From positions 1 to 7,997 of the forward strand of contig CAIVHJ010000058.1 in assembly GCA_903905665.1 (NCBI GenBank): a stretch of 7,997 nt of DNA, read 5' to 3'. The DNA comes from an uncultured Phycisphaerales bacterium. GTDB lineage: Bacteria > Planctomycetota > Phycisphaerae > UBA1845 > CAIVHJ01. The translations under genes and the position numbers were made by a program. How positions within the stretch are numbered: position 1 is the stretch's first letter; the number at the start of each line of letters is the position of its first letter. The notes under the pieces were generated by a model, which saw nothing but the letters and a program-made list of their open reading frames with translations, was not told the origin of the DNA and made no database searches. Shown here in pieces: positions 1 through 7,568 of the stretch.

Positions 1-105
1 GGTGCAATAAGCGGGTTAATTGGCAGTTCACAACGGCTGACGCTCGGATTAAATTGCGCCGACTTTACCCGAAAATCGAGTCATGACGGATCACTAGTGA
101 ACGAT

Positions 106-148
106 AAAGCTTTTCAGTCGATCAAGTTACGATGGATTGAAAAGCTTT
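106..148. terminator. AT-rich inverted repeat, terminator-like
   Basis: AAAGCTTTTCA at 106-116 is the exact reverse complement of TGAAAAGCTTT at 138-148, with a 21-nt spacer. The right arm runs into further T residues (149-150), and another T-run follows at 160-167. An 11-bp stem before T-rich sequence could act as a rho-independent terminator for a plus-strand gene left of the window. The stem is AT-rich and the loop is large, so this is a weak call. Confidence 0.3.
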
Positions 149-181
149 TTCTTTGCGCATTTTTTTCTCGAAAAACCCGAC

Positions 182-205
182 TGGTATACAAAATGGTATA
201 CAAAT
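182..205. repeat. Two tandem 12-bp units containing GTATAC
   Basis: TGGTATACAAAA (182-193) is followed directly by TGGTATACAAAT (194-205). The units differ only in the last base, and each contains the palindrome GTATAC. The centres lie 12 bp apart, slightly more than one helical turn, so the pair could be a protein-binding site. No adjacent gene explains it. Confidence 0.5.
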
Positions 206-346
206 CGGGGTCTTTCCAAAAAACTCACAGGTCAATTCCGAAAAGTTTTCACACTTTGGAAATTTGATGTTCGCAGTCGCTTCAACTGGCGAGATAATCC
301 GACAATTGGATAATTCTAGGAAGGGCGGGTTCGGTAGTATCTGGTT

Positions 347-528
347 CTAAGTTCGACTTTCGCACTTTTTTTAACCGTCGATGTTGAAAAAACAGTGAAA
401 AGCGGCAGTTGGAGAAGTTTTGATAACTCTGCACCAGTCCCGGGATTTAACAAAACTTTCGAAAACCAACAGAAAACGATAGAAAGACACCTTTGGGGCC
501 TCTTAAAAAGTGCGAAAGTCGAACTTAG
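347..528. mobile_element. MITE-like element, 182 bp, perfect 24-bp terminal inverted repeats
   Basis: The left arm at 347-370, starting CTAAGTTCGACTTTCGCAC and ending in a T-run, is the exact reverse complement of the right arm at 505-528, ending GTGCGAAAGTCGAACTTAG. The 134 bp between them carry no convincing gene. Allowing a 2-bp length difference in the T-run, the similarity extends to a TTTTTAA motif. Long perfect terminal repeats around a short non-coding core are the hallmark of miniature inverted-repeat elements. A TA dinucleotide lies near each end (348-349 and 526-527), as expected for IS630/Tc1-mariner-type insertion into TA. Alternatively TT flanks both ends (345-346, 529-530). No transposase is present, so the family is inferred. 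A long stem-loop with a regulatory or termination role is the main alternative. Confidence 0.6.
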
Positions 529-2408
529 TTGCTGGTTTCTGGTTTTCCAGTTTCCAGATTTTCGATTGCGTTCCAGATTTTAACGGTGGCGAGGCGGACC
601 TGATCCCGGTCCCGAAAATCCGTGAACTCGCTCAGGTCCACGGGCGGGCCATATTGGACCCGAACGTGATTCCGATGCAGATAGGTCATGAAAATCTGCT
701 CGCGGAACGAAGCCCCGGAAATGTGAGCGGGGATCACTTTGGCGCCGGTTCTCATCGCCAGCAAGGCGACGCCGTCCTGCGGTTGGCGGGGGTTTCCCGG
801 CGTGGAGATTCCGCCTTCGATGAAGACGCACAACGCGCGACCGTCGCGAAGCTGCCGAAGCGCCTGCTTGGTCGCCGCTACGTCTGTGCCGTCGCGTCGC
901 ACCGGGATGCATTCCAGCTGACGGATGAGGTGCTTCCAGATCGGAATCGAGTAGAACTCCTGCGCAATCATGAATCCGAACAGGCGGTTGGGGCAACTCG
1001 CTATCAGGAAACTTGGATCGGCGCTGGAGAGGTGGTTGGCGGTGACGATGCAGGGGCCCGTCGGTGGGACGGTGCACACGCCGTCTCGTTTCAATCGATG
1101 CCAGAATTTGCACCACACTTCATTGAGAGATCGAACCGTCGCCACCCAGAAACCGAACCGGGACCGTCTCAAATGATGCCGCCACAGCAACACCCCCATG
1201 ATTCCCATGACCAGTCCCATACCTAGCAAAACCCAGTCGATGACGTCATCGAGTCCCGGAATCCGAAGGATGCCCAAAACACCCGTAGCGGTGATCATAC
1301 CCGCCATGTTGGCCAAATCGACAATACCGAAAATACGCCCCCGCGAGCGATCGGGAACGATCCGCTGCAGCAGGGTCGTGGCGCTGATCAAAATCCAGGC
1401 GCCGCACATCCCCACCATGATTCCAAACGCACCGCCCATCCACGGAAGCCTGGTCTGTGAAAACAATCCCACCGCTAGCCCCGTTCCCAGCAGGCCCACA
1501 ATGATGTTCCAGTGACCCCTCGAAGCATCTGCGACCAGGGTAAGCACAATGGCACCCAGCAACATTCCGGCTCCGACGGTCGCCCGGAAAATTCCCAGCA
1601 CCTGATATTCATGATCTTTGGGGATGTCGTACCAGTTGAACACGACCGTCGGCAGGGTGCTGCTGAAAACTCCGGCAGCCGTCCAGAATGTGGCGGTGAA
1701 AATCATAAGTTGCCAGACAAATCGGTGTTGGCGGATGTAACGCAACCCCTGACGCATTTCCGTCAGAACTGATGATGGAACGGCTTGGGAGCAGGTGGGA
1801 TGGCGGGATACAAGAATCAGAGATACGCAACAGGCACTGAAGAAATAGGTTCCTGCATCGCCATAAAAATTGGCCCACAGCGTGCGGTTCCAGCTTTGGT
1901 CCACCAGCCAGCCCCCGACGACGTAACTGCAGATGGCCGCGATCGGCCCCAGACCGTTAAGAATGCTGTTGGCGCGAGTGAGTTGTGCGTCCTGGACCAG
2001 CGTCGGAACCAGCGACTGCCGGGCCGGGTTGAAAAAGCAGGCGAAGAAACCCAGGCCGAGAATCGGCATCATCATCCAGTGCGGGTGGGCATCATGCACG
2101 AACAGCAGATACCACGGCAAACCGATTCCGATGAAACCGCGCGCGACGTCGGCGAGGATCATGATGATCCGGCGTGGAAACCGGTCGGCGATGGCGCCCG
2201 CCAGCGGCCCCAACAAGACATAGGGCAGGAAAAAATAAAACAGCATCTGGGCGCCGATGCGGGTTTTTTCGTCGCCTTGCTCGACGCCCATTGTCTTCAT
2301 GATCGCCAGTTCGCTGAGGTGGTCCCCAAAGGCGCTGACGACATAGGCCCAGAACAGCAGGATGAAATTGCGGTTGCCCAGCAGGGTGGATATCCGGTTT
2401 CGGATCAT
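525..2408 (-). CDS. MFS transporter fused to PlsC-type 1-acyl-glycerol-3-phosphate acyltransferase
   Basis: A 627-residue membrane protein. Residues about 12-410 form a major-facilitator domain with many hydrophobic helices. The loop motif GAIADRFPRR (71-80) matches the MFS signature between helices 2 and 3. Residues about 440-610 form a glycerolipid acyltransferase domain with the catalytic HX4D motif HLSSAD (H459, D464), the motif-II-like IPVRRDG (501-507), FIEGGIS (529-535, in place of FPEGTRS) and VIPAHI (558-563). The pairing resembles LplT plus the acyltransferase part of Aas, so uptake or flipping of lysophospholipid followed by re-acylation at the inner membrane is the likely role. 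The AMP-binding acyl-ACP synthetase domain of Aas is absent. ATG at 2408 is chosen because it begins a typical MFS N-terminus (RNRNF-like). Upstream in-frame ATGs at 2525 and 2552 would add 39 or 48 residues. The last 14 codons lie in heptamer repeats, and the stop TAA (525-527) lies inside the adjoining inverted-repeat element. Confidence 0.88.
   Translation of the reverse strand: MIRNRISTLLGNRNFILLFWAYVVSAFGDHLSELAIMKTMGVEQGDEKTRIGAQMLFYFFLPYVLLGPLAGAIADRFPRRIIMILADVARGFIGIGLPWYLLFVHDAHPHWMMMPILGLGFFACFFNPARQSLVPTLVQDAQLTRANSILNGLGPIAAICSYVVGGWLVDQSWNRTLWANFYGDAGTYFFSACCVSLILVSRHPTCSQAVPSSVLTEMRQGLRYIRQHRFVWQLMIFTATFWTAAGVFSSTLPTVVFNWYDIPKDHEYQVLGIFRATVGAGMLLGAIVLTLVADASRGHWNIIVGLLGTGLAVGLFSQTRLPWMGGAFGIMVGMCGAWILISATTLLQRIVPDRSRGRIFGIVDLANMAGMITATGVLGILRIPGLDDVIDWVLLGMGLVMGIMGVLLWRHHLRRSRFGFWVATVRSLNEVWCKFWHRLKRDGVCTVPPTGPCIVTANHLSSADPSFLIASCPNRLFGFMIAQEFYSIPIWKHLIRQLECIPVRRDGTDVAATKQALRQLRDGRALCVFIEGGISTPGNPRQPQDGVALLAMRTGAKVIPAHISGASFREQIFMTYLHRNHVRVQYGPPVDLSEFTDFRDRDQVRLATVKIWNAIENLETGKPETSN
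529..570. repeat. Degenerate heptamer repeat overlapping the 3' end of the MFS-PlsC gene
   Basis: Read on the plus strand, six 7-nt units follow each other: TTGCTGG, TTTCTGG, TTTTCCA, GTTTCCA, GATTTTC and GATTGCG. The array begins one base after the right end of the inverted-repeat element. Seven is not a multiple of three, so this is a DNA repeat and not a protein repeat. It nevertheless encodes the last 14 residues of the fusion protein. Similar heptamers occur between 7158 and 7603. Confidence 0.5.
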
Positions 2409-2550
2409 CCCAGTACGATAACCGACAAATTCGTGAAATCCAACCGCGAAAAGTACGAATGACGGCTTTGTTGATTTGTACCGATTTCTGTTGACGAATT
2501 CGTTCCGAAAGGACACAATGCTCATTATAGCCTCTTGTCTGGAGCCCCTC
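2409..2550. promoter_or_regulatory. Divergent promoter region between the MFS-PlsC and STAS genes
   Basis: The two genes are transcribed away from each other across this gap. On the minus strand a perfect TATAAT lies at 2524-2529, with no clear -35 box at the standard distance. It would give an untranslated leader of roughly 110 nt before the ATG at 2408. On the plus strand TTGACG (2491-2496) is followed 17 bp later by CACAAT (2514-2519), a plausible sigma-70-like promoter about 30 bp before the STAS start. The -10 candidates almost touch, so the two promoters could interfere with each other. These are pattern matches only. Confidence 0.35.
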
Positions 2551-2895
2551 ATGGATCAACCGGTATATGTCGGTCCGATGCAGATTACCTTTGGAGAAGG
2601 GGATGTCATGTTCCGCTTCGCCGATCCCCTGTCCATGACGCTTGAAATTCCTCCGTCATTTGAAGAGCAAGTTCGGGAAGTCGTCGAGGAATATCAATCT
2701 TCGTTTGAGGGGCATGTGCTTTACATGGACCTCGGAAATCTTCCGGCGATCAGTTCCCGGCAGCTCGGCATGATTCTGACGGTTCGGGAGGTTCTCAAGT
2801 CCGTCGGGACATTGCAACTCACCAATGTCAGCGGAAGCGTTCGGCATCTTCTCAAGATCACGGGAACGGAGCGGTTTTTCGACGCCATAAAATGA
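2551..2895 (+). CDS. STAS-domain protein, anti-sigma-factor-antagonist-like
   Basis: A 114-residue cytosolic protein matching a single STAS domain. The core strand LYMDLGNLPAISS (57-69) corresponds to the strand leading to the phosphoacceptor region of SpoIIAA-like proteins. It is followed by the helix RQLGMILTVREVLKSVG (70-86), the strand TLQLTNVS (87-94) and the typical ending LLKITGTERFF (100-110). S68 and S69 sit where the regulatory serine is expected, although the usual DSSG is replaced by ISSR, so phosphorylation is not assured. ATG 2551 is preferred because GGAG (2541-2544) lies 6 nt upstream; an in-frame ATG at 2476 would add 25 unlikely residues. It is the first gene of a probable operon with the lipoprotein 27 bp downstream. 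No partner kinase or anti-sigma factor is visible. A structural or regulatory STAS role outside sigma-factor control is possible. Confidence 0.8.
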   Translation: MDQPVYVGPMQITFGEGDVMFRFADPLSMTLEIPPSFEEQVREVVEEYQSSFEGHVLYMDLGNLPAISSRQLGMILTVREVLKSVGTLQLTNVSGSVRHLLKITGTERFFDAIK

Positions 2896-2910
2896 ACGGC
2901 TGATTGTATG

Positions 2911-2916
2911 GGAGGG
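2911..2916 (+). promoter_or_regulatory. Shine-Dalgarno sequence deciding the lipoprotein start
   Basis: GGAGGG lies 6 nt before the ATG at 2923 and just after another in-frame ATG at 2908. Its position shows that 2923 is the likely start, and this choice also gives a standard lipoprotein signal peptide. Confidence 0.7.
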
Positions 2917-2922
2917 ACCACG

Positions 2923-4008
2923 ATGAAATGGGATCGGATCGTACTGGCAGCGGCCATTGGAATGACGATTGTTCTGGCGGGATGTCAAAAATCCTCCACC
3001 CCACCCGAACAGAAAAATCCACCTGCGCCGGCGAAATCGACATCTCCGCTCACCCGGCATGATGCCGCCAAGGACAAACCATCGCTCCCCGTGTCCAAAG
3101 AGGAAGTCAAAGCAGCAGACACCGGAAAGGATGATCCCGCCGCACCAGGTTGGTTGCCCAAACCCGACGAGATTCCCGGATGGGTCCGCACGTCGAATGT
3201 GAAGGTGGTTTATCCGGGTCAGTGGGATCAACTTGAAAATCAGTTGCTCAAGAAGGTGATGGAATCCTATTCAATCAAGCAAGTGGCGATGATGGAATTC
3301 AAGTCTTCTTCTCCCAATGTGACCGGTGCCACCGCCCGAATCGTCCTAGCCGAAGCCAATTTCGGCGACGACGCATACGGAGTTTTTACCAGCCGGATCA
3401 CGGCGGCCCCCGATGCTTCCGTCGGATCGCTGGCTTCGTTCAGCACCGACGTGACGGGAACCATGGGAGATTGCTGGCAGGGCAAATACTACGTCCATGC
3501 CTCCGCCACAAAGTCCGCACAGGGCGATTTGCGCATTTCGGTTCAGAAGCTCGTTGCCGGTCTGGTCAAGCCGATTCCCAGCGCCGATCCACCGGCTGCG
3601 TTGAATTATCTTCCGACGGCGGGTCGTTTGGCGGGCCAAGTCTGGGTCGTGCGAAAAAATCTGGACTCCATCCCCCCCAAAATCCTCACCGAAGTGCTCG
3701 CCGGAAAGCAGGCGGATATCACCAAATCGCTGGATCTCAATGCCGATACTCTGATGGCCGTTGTGGGTTATGATGCCGGCGCGAACGAATCCCCAAACTA
3801 CATCTGGATCGTGCAATATCCGACGGCCAAAATTGCCGCCGAAGCGCACAAACGACTGGAAGCCGTCTGCGCGAAATGGTCCAAGCCCATGATGCTGCTG
3901 GAACAACCACGAGGCAAATTTTTGTTCGGGAGTTTTACCGCCGATCAGGAATCCTTAAGTACGATGCAGATTCTTCCGCAGACCCGATCTTTGCTCCCGA
4001 AATCGTAG
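2923..4008 (+). CDS. Lipoprotein of unknown function, DUF6599-like
   Basis: A 361-residue secreted lipoprotein. The signal peptide MKWDRIVLAAAIGMTIVLAGC has lipobox LAGC with the lipidated cysteine at 21, and Q22 at +2 does not signal inner-membrane retention. A flexible Pro/Lys/Ser-rich linker (about 22-75) precedes the folded part. The folded part starts with LPKPDEIPGWVRTSNVKVVY (78-97) and continues with a segment about repeated gene-product dosage-free features such as MMEFKSSS (123-130) and DDAYGVFTSRI (149-159). A second half begins around LNYLPTAGRLAGQVWVVRKN (227-246), with IWIVQYPTAKIAAEAHKRL (294-312). This arrangement recalls the DUF6599 family, from memory of its general pattern, and no function is known for it. 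It lies 27 bp after the STAS gene and 35 bp before hutU, so it is probably co-transcribed with both. Location at the cell envelope is well supported; the role is not. Confidence 0.8.
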   Translation: MKWDRIVLAAAIGMTIVLAGCQKSSTPPEQKNPPAPAKSTSPLTRHDAAKDKPSLPVSKEEVKAADTGKDDPAAPGWLPKPDEIPGWVRTSNVKVVYPGQWDQLENQLLKKVMESYSIKQVAMMEFKSSSPNVTGATARIVLAEANFGDDAYGVFTSRITAAPDASVGSLASFSTDVTGTMGDCWQGKYYVHASATKSAQGDLRISVQKLVAGLVKPIPSADPPAALNYLPTAGRLAGQVWVVRKNLDSIPPKILTEVLAGKQADITKSLDLNADTLMAVVGYDAGANESPNYIWIVQYPTAKIAAEAHKRLEAVCAKWSKPMMLLEQPRGKFLFGSFTADQESLSTMQILPQTRSLLPKS

Positions 4009-4043
4009 CATTCGCCTTCCCATCTGAATGAAAGGACACGCTC

Positions 4044-5711
<1,668 letters not shown>

Positions 5712-5758
5712 TGAATGTTGTATGTAGCGGCTTGCCTCTCAATGGCCGGAGATGAACA

Positions 5759-5866
5759 ATGACAATTCAACTGGCCGACGGAACGTCGGCTGCTACCGGT
5801 GCAATGGTCAGAATCGTAATGTTCGACTTCCATTCCATAGAGTGGACACATGGGGACCTTAACTGA
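5759..5866 (+). CDS. Possible 35-residue small protein upstream of the zinc-ribbon gene
   Basis: ATG 5759 opens a 35-codon frame starting MTIQLADGTSAATG, ending at TGA 5864-5866. GGAG at 5748-5751 is 7 nt before the ATG, which is good spacing for translation. Its end overlaps the start of the next gene (5850) by 17 bp in a different frame, so it could act as a leader peptide coupling translation of the membrane protein, whose own ribosome-binding site is weak. I recognise no homologous family. A chance ORF is equally possible. The hairpin at 5774-5790 lies within it. Confidence 0.3.
   Translation: MTIQLADGTSAATGAMVRIVMFDFHSIEWTHGDLN
5774..5790. repeat. Short perfect hairpin GCCGACG-GAA-CGTCGGC
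   Basis: A 7-bp GC-rich stem with a 3-nt loop, 63 bp after the hutU stop. There is no T-run behind it, so it is not a classical intrinsic terminator. It could stabilise or attenuate the transcript running from hutU into the next gene. Confidence 0.45.
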
Positions 5867-6767
5867 GAACATCATTCCTCGCAGTCAGTACAAGCACATG
5901 ATGACCGGCCGGCTGCCGACACTGGTCGCTCGTCGTCGAAAAACCGTTCTGCGAATCGCGCTGGTTCTGTACTTTCTGATACCCGTCTCCGGGCTGTTGA
6001 ATGTGTTGTTTGGTGTGATCCTGCCCTGGATTTTATCGGGGACTTTCGAACAATTCGAAATCGATTACCCGCGGTTGGCAAACTTCTATACTGTTCTTGT
6101 GTGGTCGATGATCAAACGTTTTTGGCCGATGATGTTGTTGGCTTTTGTCTGTTCCATTCCGTTGTATATTGGTCTCGTGATATCGGAATTTCGGCTGAAA
6201 AAGAAAGTGCTGGACAAGAATGGTTTGGTTTGCCCCTGTTGCGGATATTGGTTGATCCATTTGCCATCGCCCCACAACTGTCCGGAGTGCGGATTGAATT
6301 ATGACACCGATCAAATCAAAACCGTCTGGCAGGAATGGATCAGCCACCTGACGGATAAATTCTCGCTGGTTCTTACGCTCCGAAGCGTGAAAAGACTGCA
6401 ATTCTCCGGCGCTCCATTGATTCTGGTCCGCCGTACGGAAATACTGGTGCTGATCCAGTGTCTGCTGCTCGTGGCACTTGCTTTGATGGTTTGGTTGATA
6501 CCGGCCTTACACGACGCCGGCGATTGGTTGCTGCTTGGAATGGTTGCGTTGCCGTCTTTTTTTCTCTGGGGCCCGTTCTGGTGGTTTACGCGACGCTTGA
6601 AACGACGCGTCCTTGCGGGCCACCCAATATGTCCACGATGCGGCATTTCGTTGGCCGATCATCCGGATCAATCCCAATGTCCAAAATGTGGCATCGACTA
6701 CACAAAAGACCAAATTCGGATCATCTGGGAAAACTGGTTTGATCGGACCCGACTTCCACTGGGATGA
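5850..6767 (+). CDS. Membrane protein with two duplicated [two-helix + zinc-ribbon] modules
   Basis: A 305-residue protein of unknown function made of two similar halves. Each half has two predicted membrane helices (about 34-60 and 92-112; about 196-218 and 225-247) and then a cytosolic four-cysteine zinc ribbon. The first ribbon uses C128/C131 and C144/C147, the second C261/C264 and C277/C280, with exactly 12 residues between the Cys pairs in both. Each ribbon is followed by the same tail pattern, YxxDQIxxxWxxW (YDTDQIKTVWQEW 151-163; YTKDQIRIIWENW 284-296). The cysteines are complete, so metal binding is likely. Such CPxCG...CPECG modules on membrane proteins are common in planctomycetes, and no reaction is known for them. 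ATG 5850 has only a weak AGTGG at 5841-5845; ATGs at 5898 and 5901 are alternatives. The gene lies 138 bp after hutU on the same strand and may be read from the same transcript. Confidence 0.82.
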   Translation: MGTLTENIIPRSQYKHMMTGRLPTLVARRRKTVLRIALVLYFLIPVSGLLNVLFGVILPWILSGTFEQFEIDYPRLANFYTVLVWSMIKRFWPMMLLAFVCSIPLYIGLVISEFRLKKKVLDKNGLVCPCCGYWLIHLPSPHNCPECGLNYDTDQIKTVWQEWISHLTDKFSLVLTLRSVKRLQFSGAPLILVRRTEILVLIQCLLLVALALMVWLIPALHDAGDWLLLGMVALPSFFLWGPFWWFTRRLKRRVLAGHPICPRCGISLADHPDQSQCPKCGIDYTKDQIRIIWENWFDRTRLPLG

Positions 6768-6774
6768 TCGTCAG

Positions 6775-6800
6775 ACGAAAAAACGACCGCCGGTTTTCGT
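6775..6800 (+). terminator. Weak inverted repeat just after the zinc-ribbon gene
   Basis: ACGAAAA (6775-6781) is the reverse complement of TTTTCGT (6794-6800), with a 12-nt loop, starting 8 nt after the stop codon. The position suits a terminator, but the stem is short and no T-run follows, so function is doubtful. Confidence 0.2.
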
Positions 6801-6925
6801 AGCCCCCATCTCTCACCGACCAATGATTGAATTCATCCCTCAACCAGCCGACCAATATTTTCAACCTGTATTGATACGGATTCCAAATGAACCTTGTGCG
6901 TTGGGAAAATCGAAAACCAAAGAGC

Positions 6926-6943
6926 CGCAGGCTTCAGCCTGCG
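6926..6943. repeat. Palindromic repeat CGCAGGCT-TC-AGCCTGCG
   Basis: An 8-bp perfect stem with a 2-nt loop in non-coding DNA. Hairpins with this type of AGGCTtcAGCCT core often recur as dispersed intergenic repeats in bacterial genomes; that is from memory and could not be tested here. Confidence 0.45.
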
Positions 6944-7057
6944 CGTCGCTGCGATACTAATGAACCATAATCCGTATGAGTACGAATTAGCGAAGCAATC
7001 TTCGATCCGGCTTGCCGTTTGGCGGACGCCCAACCAACGCACGATCGCTCCTCACCG

Positions 7058-7110
7058 CCTTTTTTTCTTTCTTGTTTTTTCTCTTTTCACGTTTCTCTTC
7101 CCCCTCTTGA
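7058..7110. repeat. Polypyrimidine tract
   Basis: Plus-strand bases from 7058 to 7108 are almost all C or T, with only three purines (7074, 7089, 7091). The tract leads directly into the nonamer and heptamer repeats. It has no coding or promoter features that I can see. Confidence 0.5.
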
Positions 7111-7116
7111 ATTTTC

Positions 7117-7268
7117 CTCCGCGATCTCCGCGCCCTCTGCTGTGAATCCCTTCTCCCATCTTCAATTTTCAATTTCCCATTCCTCTGTGTTCTCTGCGAT
7201 CTCTGCGGTTGAATTCATTTTCAATTTTCCATTTTCAATTTCTCTGCGTCCTCCGCGATCTCTGCGGT
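7117..7268. repeat. Three copies of a 27-bp block, each of three CTCYGCGNN-like nonamers
   Basis: Block 1 (7117-7143) is CTCCGCGAT, CTCCGCGCC, CTCTGCTGT. Block 2 (7183-7209) is CTCTGTGTT, CTCTGCGAT, CTCTGCGGT. Block 3 (7242-7268) is CTCTGCGTC, CTCCGCGAT, CTCTGCGGT. Blocks start 66 and 59 bp apart and are separated by ATTTTCA-type heptamers. Opposite-strand readings give the ACCGCAGAG-type low-complexity sequence that is often mis-called as small proteins in draft genomes. Confidence 0.7.
7158..7244. repeat. Two heptamer arrays of ATTTTCA type between the nonamer blocks
   Basis: Array A at 7158-7185 is ATCTTCA, ATTTTCA, ATTTCCC, ATTCCTC. Array B at 7217-7244 is ATTTTCA, ATTTTCC, ATTTTCA, ATTTCTC. 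Each unit is exactly 7 bp and begins with A. They overlap the first bases of nonamer blocks 2 and 3, giving an alternating nonamer/heptamer structure. Confidence 0.6.
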
Positions 7269-7289
7269 AAAATCTTTCTCCGGCTCTGC

Positions 7290-7337
7290 ATTCCGAAATC
7301 CGCACTCCGAATTCCGCATTTTGTATTTCTATTTCCT
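7290..7337. repeat. Heptamer array of ATTCCGA type
   Basis: Five consecutive 7-bp units, ATTCCGA, AATCCGC, ACTCCGA, ATTCCGC and ATTTTGT, are followed by a 6-bp unit ATTTCT and then ATTTCCT. Units of the form TCCGA and TCCGC alternate. The period and A-initial phase match the ATTTTCA arrays upstream. Confidence 0.6.
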
Positions 7338-7407
7338 TCCCGGCTACCGACTTAATGCTGACGCAACAGACCACTGAGTAAGTTTACATAGTGAGACTTA
7401 TTACGAT

Positions 7408-7442
7408 CCCTCTCCCCTCAGGGGAGAGGGTAGGGTGAGGGG
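7408..7442. repeat. REP-like palindrome CCCTCTCCCC-TCA-GGGGAGAGGG
   Basis: A perfect 10-bp stem (7408-7417 with 7421-7430) and a 3-nt loop are followed by TAGGGTGAGGGG. The CCCTCTCCC...GGGAGAGGG(T)AGGGTGAGGG arrangement is a frequent dispersed intergenic palindrome in many bacterial genomes, usually regarded as a REP-like repeat. That identification rests on recognition of the motif. It could also halt transcription, but no T-run follows. Confidence 0.6.
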
Positions 7443-7568
7443 CATAAGTTGAGGCTGACGATGAGCCAAGGTACGGATTTTCTTGGCTATGGATACGGTC
7501 TTTGATTTATTTGTGAGGCAACCATCTCGAAGGGATGCGTTGGGGGGGATTGGCAACCCATGTTCTTA

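Larger units (their letters stand above)
1..346. other. Left intergenic stretch without a convincing gene
   Basis: No ORF here looks coding. Plus-strand frame 1 is open from the window edge to a TGA at 265-267 (88 codons), so the tail of a gene starting outside the window cannot be excluded, but the translation resembles no family I know. A TTG-started 65-codon frame at 153-350 is also unconvincing. The stretch holds a perfect 10-bp palindrome TCACTAGTGA at 91-100, an AT-rich inverted repeat at 106-148 and a 12-bp tandem repeat at 182-205. Confidence 0.6.

Noticed and set aside
1..100. tRNA or attachment site at the left edge
   Set aside because: I found no cloverleaf arms, no T-loop consensus and no direct repeat matching another position in the window.
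153..583. Small plus-strand ORFs at 153-350 and 395-583
   Set aside because: One needs a TTG start and ends at the element boundary. The other reads through the inverted-repeat element and the heptamers. Neither has a ribosome-binding site or protein-like features that I can recognise.
510..1226. 238-codon plus-strand ORF
   Set aside because: It lies antisense within the acyltransferase/MFS gene, whose minus-strand frame carries clear domain motifs. The plus-strand product resembles nothing and is a shadow frame.
1785..2462. 225-codon plus-strand ORF
   Set aside because: It is opposite the MFS domain, with no recognisable protein features and a charged, low-complexity composition.
7117..7337. 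CRISPR array
   Set aside because: The repeated blocks are degenerate, the spacers are themselves simple repeats, and no cas gene is present.
7162..7374. 70-codon minus-strand ORF with an E/N/R-rich product
   Set aside because: It is translated entirely from the nonamer and heptamer repeats. Such frames are typical artefacts.
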